A DNA stretch of 11,441 nucleotides from JAABRU01 sp050180235 (GTDB taxonomy: Bacteria; Desulfobacterota; Desulfobacteria; Desulfobacterales; Desulfococcaceae): assembly GCA_050180235.1 (NCBI GenBank), contig JBFXEJ010000151.1, forward strand, positions 1 through 11,441, written 5' to 3'. Below, piece by piece: positions 1-6,400 of this stretch (its first letter is position 1; each line of letters opens with the position of its first letter). The notes beneath the pieces were generated by a model. That model was not told where the DNA came from, made no database searches, and saw only the letters and a list, made by a program, of their open reading frames with translations. The position numbers were made by a program, and so were the translations under genes.

Positions 1-94
1 CTTCCGCATCAGTCCGTATTTCAGCTTCCAAATCCTGGGTTTTTCCGGTACCGGTCAGAAAATACGGATTTATCCCGGCAGGATCTTTTTTTTG
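1..94 (-). CDS. insB: InsB' frame of IS1 transposase (partial, 5' part only)
   Basis: The -1 frame relative to InsA is open from about 94 to the window start. It reads QKKDPAGINPYF and continues through LEAEIRTDAE, which resembles the start of the InsB part of IS1 transposases, just before the catalytic DDE region. In IS1 the two frames are joined by programmed -1 frameshifting to give the InsAB' transposase. The catalytic residues lie beyond the window, so activity cannot be judged. Confidence 0.65.
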
Positions 95-345
95 AGTTCA
101 GAAATTACTGTATTTTTGGAAATTTGAAGGTTTCTGCTTATATCTCTGACTCCGCTGCTGTTCAGGGTCTGTTTCCCAATCTGCTCTCTGACACCGGGTT
201 TGCAGGCATTACAGGAATATTCTGTCCTCAAACTTTTTTTGCAGTTATTACAGAGGTAACGCTGCTTACCGTTCGGACTGTGTCCGTTTCTGACGGGGTC
301 ATCACTGCCGCAGTGGCGGCAGGTAATTTGAATATACTGTTTCAT
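70..345 (-). CDS. insA: IS1-family InsA (DNA-binding subunit / 0-frame of transposase)
   Basis: A 91-residue protein starting MKQYIQITCRHCGS. It has a four-cysteine zinc ribbon at C9, C12, C32 and C35 and a helix-turn-helix near residues 63-85 (GVRDISRNLQISKNTV). This is the standard InsA layout: in IS1 the protein binds the terminal repeats and acts as a repressor, and it forms the N-terminus of the active transposase after frameshifting. I chose the ATG at 343-345 because the zinc ribbon and 91-aa length then match IS1 InsA. The frame is open further upstream (TTG at 466-468), but that part is the HicB-like host sequence read through the IS end. No clear ribosome binding site precedes the ATG. 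Confidence 0.85.
   Translation of the reverse strand: MKQYIQITCRHCGSDDPVRNGHSPNGKQRYLCNNCKKSLRTEYSCNACKPGVREQIGKQTLNSSGVRDISRNLQISKNTVISELKKKILPG
85..91 (-). promoter_or_regulatory. Slippery heptamer A AAA AAG for -1 frameshift
   Basis: Near the end of insA the minus strand has eight A followed by G. In the insA frame this reads A AAA AAG, a classical -1 slippery heptamer of the X XXY YYZ type. The 0-frame stops at TAA (70-72), 15 nt downstream of the heptamer, while the -1 frame stays open. Position and geometry match the frameshift that makes InsAB' in IS1, which uses A AAA AAC. Confidence 0.75.
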
Positions 346-352
346 AAAAATA

Positions 353-381
353 ATTATAAGATATTTAAAAAGACAAATCAA
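353..381 (-). promoter_or_regulatory. Promoter of insA, overlapping the IS terminal repeat region
   Basis: Minus-strand -35 TTGATT (376-381), a 17-bp spacer, and a consensus -10 TATAAT (353-358), 7 bases upstream of the InsA start codon. The -35 box lies within about 24 bp of the IS tip, so transposase bound to the end could repress it, as in IS1. The short distance to the ATG implies an almost leaderless transcript, which fits the lack of a Shine-Dalgarno sequence. Confidence 0.7.
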
Positions 382-399
382 CCTTTTTGACCCACTACC

Positions 400-456
400 A
401 AAAATATCTGCTTGGGCATCGTATTCGATATGTGCGATATAATTTTTATATTCCAT
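400..456 (-). pseudogene. hicB: HicB-family antitoxin, N-terminal remnant cut by IS1
   Basis: The minus strand reads MEYKNYIAHIEYDAQADIF up to the IS1 end. This matches from memory the conserved opening of HicB-type antitoxins (M-K-Y-K-x-Y-I-A-x-I-E-Y-D, a partial RNase-H-like fold that neutralises the HicA mRNA interferase). The reading frame then runs into the IS (GSGSKR is the translation of the terminal repeat), so the gene is broken after about 19 codons. No hicA gene is visible just upstream; a different antitoxin-like gene sits there instead. The rest of hicB may lie beyond the IS, outside the window. Confidence 0.6.
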
Positions 457-631
457 TTTCGGGTTCAAAATACTGCTCTTCCGTTGTGCCGTATGCTTTA
501 TGAATATTCACTGTATGACCTGCACGAAAGGCTTTGGCATATTTGCAGCGAACACCGCCTTTCATTTTGGAAAAATCATATTCCGGCTGCATCCCGTCAT
601 CTGCCGTCAGTTCAGAATTTTTCCTGCTCAT
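446..631 (-). pseudogene. Small antitoxin-like protein (EYDFSK type), probably C-terminally truncated
   Basis: A 61-residue frame with the core PEYDFSKMKGGVRCKYAKAF, then a GHTVNIHKAYGTTEEQYFEP segment. From memory this resembles a family of short (70-90 aa) antitoxin-like proteins that begin EYDFSKG.RGKYAK and usually end with an acidic DPDV..FPDSESVN segment. That ending is absent: the frame stops right after EPENGI, exactly where the HicB-like sequence begins, and the stop overlaps the HicB ATG. I read this as a truncated gene joined to hicB by deletion. It starts at the ATG at 629-631, inside the 3' end of the preceding gene. Any role as an antitoxin is inferred. Confidence 0.45.
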
Positions 632-917
632 AAAATCTCCGGTTTCTCAAAAAACCTGGTTTCTCCGGGAATCCTGGTTTTTGATATACAGTCGAGGTTT
701 CAAATCCCTCTTTCAAATCCTTAAGAAATTCCTGACTGTATCCTGCTTCCGTGAATTCTCTGATCACATTTTCCAAAGGAACATTTTTATCATATTCTTC
801 CAAATTCAATGTTTCTTTTCTGATAACTGTATCCATATTTTGTAAAAGCAGTTCTTTTATTATATTCAGTATATTGTCATTTATATCAAATATTTTTGCA
901 TTCAGAATTGCCCGCAT
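612..917 (-). CDS. Small hypothetical protein, antitoxin-like
   Basis: About 101 residues from ATG (915-917): MRAILNAKIFDINDNILNII and onward. It is mostly helical and acidic, with the core segment LNLEEYDKNVPLENVIREF and then GYSQEFLKDLKEGFETSTVY. The latter resembles the C-terminal region of short RelB-like antitoxins and their orphan relatives, but I do not recognise a named family. A TTG at 933-935 would add six residues. It overlaps the preceding gene's 3' end by about 30 bp and the next gene's start by about 20 bp, as in a translationally coupled chain. The last 20 residues (KPGFPEKPGFLRNRRF) look like a low-complexity repeat translated in frame, so the original C-terminus may have been altered. 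Confidence 0.55.
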   Translation of the reverse strand: MRAILNAKIFDINDNILNIIKELLLQNMDTVIRKETLNLEEYDKNVPLENVIREFTEAGYSQEFLKDLKEGFETSTVYQKPGFPEKPGFLRNRRFYEQEKF

Positions 918-1263
918 TTTTACTGAACGATTCAAATATCATTTTTCTTTCTCTGTCATTCAGTATTCCGGTAAACGGACTTGAAGATCGGAGCCGGATG
1001 GATTCCTCAGAGTCACTTTCAAGCACATTCAGAATTCGCTCTCTGCTGTATTCATTCAGAATGTGTTCCCATTCCATTATGGATGGCATTATGCTTTTTC
1101 TTTCTTCTTTCCATCTGCGGATATTGTTTTTCGGAACTGCCCATAGTTCCGGCCGGTTTCTGAGTTTTCTTGCAATCTCCCTGTGAAGAACTTTTGATCT
1201 TTCATCCGAGCGTTTCTGCATGTTCATTGTGAAAAACCTTTTCAGCCGGATCGGATAATCCAT
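886..1263 (-). CDS. Conserved hypothetical protein with RLRSSSPFTGIL..RER motif
   Basis: 125 residues. The conserved-looking part is LHREIARKLRNRPELWAVPK.NIRRW, followed by a WEHILNEYSRERILNVLES segment and SEESIRLRSSSPFTGILNDRER near the C-terminus. From memory I have seen this RLR.SSPF.G.L..RER pattern in short uncharacterised proteins of cyanobacteria and deltaproteobacteria, often near toxin-antitoxin genes; I know no established function. The ATG at 1261-1263 overlaps the TGA of the upstream gene as ATGA, which supports translational coupling and this start. An internal ATG at codon 13 is the alternative. The protein is basic in its first half and could bind nucleic acid, but this is a guess. 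Confidence 0.6.
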   Translation of the reverse strand: MDYPIRLKRFFTMNMQKRSDERSKVLHREIARKLRNRPELWAVPKNNIRRWKEERKSIMPSIMEWEHILNEYSRERILNVLESDSEESIRLRSSSPFTGILNDRERKMIFESFSKNAGNSECKNI

Positions 1264-1418
1264 CAGCTTAGTCTTCTGTACAATTCTTCATTCTTCTGAA
1301 GGAGGTACTCTGCTGCTATACGGAAATCCTGATCTTGATCATTAAGAATTTCAGACAGTTCTGTTTTGACATCTTTTTTAAGCAATTGCTTTTCAGATTT
1401 GTATTTGCATTTATTCAT
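1263..1418 (-). CDS. Small hypothetical protein (51 aa) ending LLQKNEELYRRLS
   Basis: It starts MNKCKYKSEKQLLKKDVKTE and ends AAEYLLQKNEELYRRLS. It is a short, charged, probably helical protein. The ending (K-N-x-E-L-Y-x-R-L) recalls the C-termini of small antitoxin-like or regulatory proteins, but I cannot name the family. I chose the ATG at 1416-1418 because it lies just past the stop of the upstream gene (TAA 1411-1413, overlapping by a few bases) and the next gene follows with an ATGA overlap. A longer start at 1452-1454 would lie wholly inside the upstream gene and translate its alternate frame. Confidence 0.5.
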   Translation of the reverse strand: MNKCKYKSEKQLLKKDVKTELSEILNDQDQDFRIAAEYLLQKNEELYRRLS

Positions 1419-1862
1419 CCCATATTTCTTTATGGGTAAAAAATTCCAGATCATTTTCCTGTTTGCGTTTTTTTATTTCCAGCATATCCTCATAAATCGG
1501 CATACCGGGTTTGAGATGAAATTTCCGGCTTTTTTTCAGCAGATTCAGTGCCTCGTTATTGGCAGCCTCTGCCCTGTTCCGGTAAAACTGTATCAGTTCA
1601 TCAGGGGGTAGTGGGACTGCTCATACTGATTTTTTTAATATATAAATCAATATGTTATTTATAATCAGTATAAGCAGTATCATGGATGTATCGTATAACT
1701 ATTTGTATTTATTATGTATAGACAAAAATCAGTATATTTTTTAAAATATAATAATATCAAATAGTTAATTTTTTGTCAGTATGTGCAGACCCACTACCCA
1801 TCAGGGGACATATCTTTTGTAAGCGCATACTGTTTATCCCTGATATTTCTTACCATATTCAT
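1411..1862 (-). pseudogene. Small gene split by an IS1-type miniature element
   Basis: Upstream half (1799-1862): MNMVRNIRDKQYALTKDMSPD. Downstream half (1411-1606): ELIQFYRNRAEAANNEALNL, ending in FFTHKEIWDE and TAA. Removing the element at 1607-1798 plus one copy of its 8-bp duplication restores one continuous frame of 84 codons including the stop, through S-P-D-E-L-I-Q-F-Y. I do not know a function. The opening (R.KQY.LTKDMSP.EL..FYR..AE.A) resembles short uncharacterised proteins found beside toxin-antitoxin-like genes. As it stands the gene is broken, and because downstream genes overlap and look translationally coupled, the insertion may also reduce their expression. Confidence 0.7.
1607..1798. 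mobile_element. IS1-type miniature inverted-repeat element (MITE), 192 bp
   Basis: The left end reads GGTAGTGGGACTGCTCATAC; the right end on the other strand reads GGTAGTGGGTCTGCACATAC. Continuing through TGA, the terminal repeats match at 21 of 23 positions. The flanks 1599-1606 and 1799-1806 are identical (CATCAGGG), an 8-bp target duplication as expected for IS1-family transposition. The interior is AT-rich, has no open frame of note, and carries an internal inverted pair AACTATTTG (1697-1705) / CAAATAGTT (1758-1766) and several ATCAGTAT copies. The first 11 bases of the right end equal the tip of the IS1 element at 399, so a related transposase could mobilise it. Confidence 0.85.
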
Positions 1863-1987
1863 TGTTTTAATTTTTTTCATAAGTTTGTATAGTGAATGAA
1901 GCAGAACGAAACCAGCCACAATATATTTATTGGATATTGAAATGGTTTAAAACATAATCAGTATGGAAAATTTCGCTATCCATATAT
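1863..1987. other. Short AT-rich intergenic spacer
   Basis: Lies between the end of the HEPN-like gene and the start of the split gene. No convincing promoter, terminator hairpin or reading frame was found. It presumably holds the promoter of the small-gene cluster, but I cannot place boxes with confidence. Confidence 0.3.
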
Positions 1988-3274
1988 CTATAAATTACTA
2001 TTAATATTTGATAAAATTGGCGGCTTATTAGTCTCCAAATATTCAAAATAGATATTCAAAACTGTTAATGTAAATAATAAGATTTTTTTAAAACTAATCT
2101 CATCTATTAACTGTTTTCCCTCTCCATGTGCATAACGACATCTTTCGGAATAGAATTCTGTATTGAAATATTCCAAAAAACCTGGCCAAAAGAAATCACG
2201 ATACATTGAATCAAACATCAAAGTTTCAATACTTAACCATTCTTCTTTTTTATTGTTTTTCCTGCTTATGTATTGTCTATAGTTATTGATGTCTGGAAAT
2301 ATTTCCATTTTTTTAGTTTTAAATAATTTATCATTTATTTCCAATGCCAAATCTAAAAGGATTCCTTCTGTTTGAGTAAATAATAATAGCGAAGCCGCAG
2401 TGTAACATTCAGATTTTGCTGATTTAATCACTTCGTTTAAAATACCTTTTCTTTCATTTAGAAAAGGCTGTTCATTGAAAAAATCAAATAGTTTATAAAG
2501 TTCAAATTCCTTTTCTATTCTTTGAATGGCATTCATTTCCAATCGTGAAGTTTTCATAATATCATCAACATCAGAATATGCTGATACTGAGATCCAATAT
2601 AAATGTCTAAAAGGATTTGAAAAAGATAAATCTTCCAAACTAATATCCGATGGTAACAATTTAATATCCATATCAGCTAAAAATCCTATATATCTAAGAC
2701 TGTTGGGGTTATTTTGAATGCTATTCTTTCTCATAAGTTTATTGGATGAACGATCTATCAATGGAGCATTCTCTAACTCGCTTTTTAAATAATTTTTTAC
2801 TTTTTTTATTTTTTCTAATCTATAGGTTAGGTAATAATATTTTCCTTTATCTCTCTTTCTGCTTAAAGATTTTAATGTATTTTTAACACTTGTTATGGTG
2901 TTCTCAATTATATCCAAATTTCTCTTAATTTCTTCTTCGTATTTATATAGTTCAATTTGAAGATGTATTTGTTTAAAACCACATAATTGTTCTCTAAACT
3001 CTTCAATTAAATGTTCATTATCAATTATATTTAAATTTGCAGATTGTAAATTTTTGTTCCAATAAGATGCATTGCGATTACAATTCAGTACATTTTTAGC
3101 AAATTCTATGTTCGTACCAGAAAAATTTCTCCCAAAATATTTTTTCCAGTTTTCAATAAACTGATCTAAAAACGCATGAGACTCAAAATCCCAATTTTCA
3201 TGTATCCATTTAATGTCGCAAAATTGGATCTCAAACATATCATCGCCCTGTAATTTTATTTTGGGGAAAATCAT
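1988..3274 (-). CDS. AT-rich orphan protein with C-terminal HEPN-like motif
   Basis: About 428 residues from the ATG at 3272-3274, preceded by AAGGA (3284-3288, 9-nt spacer). A TTG nine bases upstream would leave no spacing, and a later ATG (3236-3238) is possible. The middle (about residues 105-170) is lysine- and glutamate-rich and probably coiled coil. The C-terminal third is helical: AASLLLFTQTEGILLDLALE at about 296-315, then SERCRYAHGEG at about 379-389. The R-C-R-Y-A-H-G string fits the R-x4-H pattern of HEPN domains, many of which are RNases in toxin and abortive-infection systems. No enzyme activity is proven. The gene is much more AT-rich than its neighbours and stands alone, which suggests horizontal gain. 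It may be a defence or toxin gene; this is inference. Confidence 0.7.
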   Translation of the reverse strand: MIFPKIKLQGDDMFEIQFCDIKWIHENWDFESHAFLDQFIENWKKYFGRNFSGTNIEFAKNVLNCNRNASYWNKNLQSANLNIIDNEHLIEEFREQLCGFKQIHLQIELYKYEEEIKRNLDIIENTITSVKNTLKSLSRKRDKGKYYYLTYRLEKIKKVKNYLKSELENAPLIDRSSNKLMRKNSIQNNPNSLRYIGFLADMDIKLLPSDISLEDLSFSNPFRHLYWISVSAYSDVDDIMKTSRLEMNAIQRIEKEFELYKLFDFFNEQPFLNERKGILNEVIKSAKSECYTAASLLLFTQTEGILLDLALEINDKLFKTKKMEIFPDINNYRQYISRKNNKKEEWLSIETLMFDSMYRDFFWPGFLEYFNTEFYSERCRYAHGEGKQLIDEISFKKILLFTLTVLNIYFEYLETNKPPILSNINSNL

Positions 3275-3283
3275 AATTTTCAA

Positions 3284-3288
3284 TCCTT
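3284..3288 (-). promoter_or_regulatory. Shine-Dalgarno AAGGA for the HEPN-like gene
   Basis: AAGGA on the minus strand, 9 nt before ATG 3272-3274. It favours this start over the TTG at 3281-3283. Confidence 0.5.
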
Positions 3289-3301
3289 ATAAATTAGTTA
3301 G

Positions 3302-3386
3302 TTAGTAGCAGGAGACAAAGCTCCGCTTTTGTCCATAATAGACAGTTGGTAGGCACTTTCGTGCCTACCCTACTGCTATTACTCCT
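3302..3386. repeat. Cluster of hairpin-forming palindromes
   Basis: Two hairpins lie close together. GACAAAGC (3314-3321) pairs with GCTTTTGTC (3325-3333) around a TCC loop, with one bulged T. GGTAGGCAC (3348-3356) pairs perfectly with GTGCCTACC (3361-3369) around TTTC. Outer bases (TAGTAGCAGGAG near 3305 and ACTCCTACTA at 3381-3390) are also roughly complementary, so the two hairpins may form one branched structure. Such short GC-capped palindromes are typical of REP-like repeats. No reading frame covers them. Confidence 0.65.
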
Positions 3387-3494
3387 ACTACACGGCCAAT
3401 TTAGATTTTATATTATCAAAATCACAATGTCGGATTACGCTCACGCTAATCCAACCTACTGATCATCCTCTAAAAATCAAATTGGTCATATAGT
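3387..3494. repeat. Inverted-repeat element, copy 1 (about 108 bp)
   Basis: The left arm begins ACTACACGGCCAATTTAGAT. The right arm on the other strand begins ACTATATGACCAATTTGATT. The interior holds GGATTACGCTCACGCTAATCC-type hairpin sequence (GGATTA 3431-3436 pairing with TAATCC 3446-3451). The ends resemble those of the element at 6939-7050 (ACTAGTACATGACCAACTTA on one arm), so both look like members of one miniature or REP-like family. This copy lies directly downstream of the mutase stop codon. Confidence 0.5.
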
Positions 3495-3498
3495 GCTT

Positions 3499-6400
3499 TT
3501 ACATATTCCGCCGATACTGCCCGCCCACATCATACAAGGCACGGGAAATCTGACCCAGAGAACAGCAGCGCACTGCATTCATCATCTCCGCAAAGATGTT
3601 GTCACCGCTCAGAGCGGCTTTCTGCAGGCGTTTCAGGGCTTCCGGAGCTTTGTCTTTGCCCTTTTCCTGAAATTCTTTCAGGCGTTTGAGCTGGGACTGT
3701 TTTTCCTCTTCCGTGGCACGGGCCAGTTCCACACAGCCGAAACCGCCGCCTTCCACCAGATCTTTACCGTCTGCATGGGGATCGCGGAAGGTATTTACAC
3801 CGATGATGGGCAAATCGCCAGTATGCTTGAGGATTTCATAATAAATGGACTCTTCCTGAATCTTGCTGCGCTGATAACCGGTTTCCATTGCACCCAGCAC
3901 GCCCCCGCGCTCGGTAATCCGGTCAAATTCAGACAGAACCGCCTCTTCCACCAGATCAGTCAGTTCATCCACAATAAAACTGCCCTGCATGGGATTTTCA
4001 TTTTTTGCCAAACCCCATTCCCGGTTGATAATCAACTGAATCGCGAGCGCACGGCGCACAGATTCTGTTGAGGGTGTGGTAATGGCCTCATCAAACGCGT
4101 TGGTGTGCAGACTGTTGCAGTTGTCATAAATCGCGCACAAAGCCTGCAGCGTGGTGCGGATGTCATTGAACTGAATATCCTGACTGTGCAGAGAGCGTCC
4201 CGATGTCTGAATATGATATTTGAGTTTCTGTGTCCGCTCGGATGCGCCGTATTTTTCCCGCATGGCAACCGCCCAGATTCGGCGCGCAACTCTGCCAATA
4301 ACCGTGTATTCCGGCTCCATGCCATTGGAGAAGAAGAACGACAGGTTGGGGCCGAACTGATCCATATCCATACCTCTGGAAAGATAATATTCCACATAGG
4401 TGAAACCATTGGCAAGAGTAAAGGCCAGTTGGGAAATGGGATTTGCACCGGCCTCTGCAATGTGATAACCGGAAATGGACACAGAATAGAAATTGCGCAC
4501 ATTGTTCTGCATGAAGAATTCCTGAATATCGCCCATCATCTTCAATGCAAATTCAATGGAAAAAATGCAGGTGTTCTGTCCCTGATCCTCTTTGAGAATA
4601 TCAGCCTGCACGGTTCCGCGCACATTGGACAGGACCATTGCCCGGATTTCATCATATTCTTCCGGAAAGGGATCTCTGCCGTTTTCGCTTTTGAATTTGT
4701 CCACCTGCTGATCAATGGCCGTGTTCATAAACATGGCAAGCATAATGGGCGCAGGGCCGTTGATGGTCATGGAAACCGAGGTATTGGGAGCGCAGAGTTC
4801 AAATCCGCTGTACAGCACTTTCACGTCATCCAATGTGCAGACACTTACGCCGGAATTGCCGATTTTGCCGTAAATGTCAGGCCGGACTTCCGGATCATAT
4901 CCGTACAGGGTGACAGAATCAAACGCGGTGGAAAGGCGTTTTGCTTCGTAATTGCCGGAAAGCAGACGGAATCTCCGGTTGGTTCTTGCCGGATCGCCTT
5001 CTCCCGCGAACATGCGTGTCGGGTCTTCCCCAACGCGTTTGAGGGGAAATACGCCTGAGGTAAATGGAAAATAACCGGGCAGATTTTCCCGGCGCATCCA
5101 CCGGTAGATTTCTCCGGGGTCTGTGAATCGCGGCAGAGAGACTTTGGGAATTTTTTTGTGGCACAGGGATTCGGTGTACAAAGGCACACGGATTTCCCGA
5201 TCCCGCACATAATAGACCAGATCATCTTTGGTATAAGCTTCGCGCAGTTCTTCCCACTGTTTCAGCAGATCAGCGGTTTCTTTATCCAGTATTTTCTGCG
5301 CGGCTTCTGCCTCTTTTTTCAGACGATCCAGCAGTTGGCCTTTGTCACCGGACAAATCACTTTCACTCAGGGTTTTTGCGGTTTCTTCCAGATGCCAGGT
5401 TCTGCGCACGACTGCTGCCTGATCTTCGGTATGAACATGATAATTGCGAACAGTTTCGGCAATTTCTGCCAGATACCGGGTTCTTTCCGGCGGAATAATG
5501 ATGGTCTTGGAACTGGATGTTTTGCTTTCCGGTCTGGGCAGATGCGATTCAATTTTCACACCGGTTTTTTCCGCGACCGTATCCAGCAGGCAGTGATACA
5601 GGGCCGTCACACCGTCATCATTGAATTTGGATGCAATGGTTCCGAAAACCGGCATATCTTCCGGAGCTTTGTCCCACGCGTTGCGGTTGCGCTGAACCTG
5701 TTTGCGCACATCGCGGACAGCATCCTCACCGCCCCGTTTTTCATATTTGTTTACCACAATAATGTCAGCAAAATCCAGCATGTCAATTTTTTCCAACTGG
5801 GAAGCCGCGCCGAATTCGCTGGTCATGACATACATGGGAATATCCACCAGATCCGTGATAATGGAATCGCCCTGACCAATACCTGCGGTTTCCACAATCA
5901 CTATATCATATCCGGCTGCTTTGGCAACATTGATGGCATCAGGCAGAAAATCCGGAATTTCCACATGGGAACGCCGGGTTGCCAGAGAGCGCATATACAC
6001 ACGGGGATCATCAATGGCATTCATGCGGATACGGTCGCCGAGAAGCGCACCGCCTGTTTTTCTCCGGGAAGGATCACTGCTGATAATGGCAATTGTGACA
6101 TTTTCAATATCATGCAGCAGCCGCAGAATCAGTTCATCTGTAAGAGAGGATTTGCCTGCGCCGCCAGTGCCGGTGATGCCGATCACCGGGATTTTTTTAT
6201 CTCCGATGCGTTTTGCCAGTTCTGCCCTGATATTTGCCAGCCGCCCGTTTTTCTGGGACGTTGCCTGCTCCACTGCGGTAATCAGCCGGGCAGTGAGGAG
6301 TTTGTTCTGGGGACTCAGTTGGTCATAATCATAACTGTCTTCTTTGCCCAGAGGAAAATCCATCTTTTTGACCATATCATTGATAATGCCCTGCAGTCCC

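Larger units (their letters stand above)
1..399 (-). mobile_element. IS1-family insertion sequence, left part (runs off window start)
   Basis: The outer end lies at 399, where the minus strand begins GGTAGTGGGTCAAAAAGG, a terminal inverted repeat. Inside it are a promoter, an InsA-type reading frame of 91 codons (the usual IS1 InsA length), a slippery site and the start of an InsB frame, in the order known for IS1. The other end is outside the window. The element sits inside a HicB-like reading frame. The bases flanking the end at 400-407 (AAAAATAT) would be one copy of the expected 8-9 bp target duplication; its partner cannot be seen. The tip GGTAGTGGGTC is shared with the right end of the miniature element at 1607-1798. 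Confidence 0.85.

Noticed and set aside
124..390. Plus-strand frame opposite insA
   Set aside because: Shadow of the IS1 transposase gene.
1452..1454. Alternative longer start for the 51-aa protein
   Set aside because: The added residues (MIWNFLPIKKYG) only translate the other frame of the upstream gene's conserved 3' end.
3493..4071. 192-codon plus-strand frame at the icmF 3' end
   Set aside because: Antisense to conserved mutase sequence; no independent support.
4105..5058. 317-codon plus-strand frame opposite icmF
   Set aside because: Same reasons as above: antisense shadow with no domain or regulatory signal.
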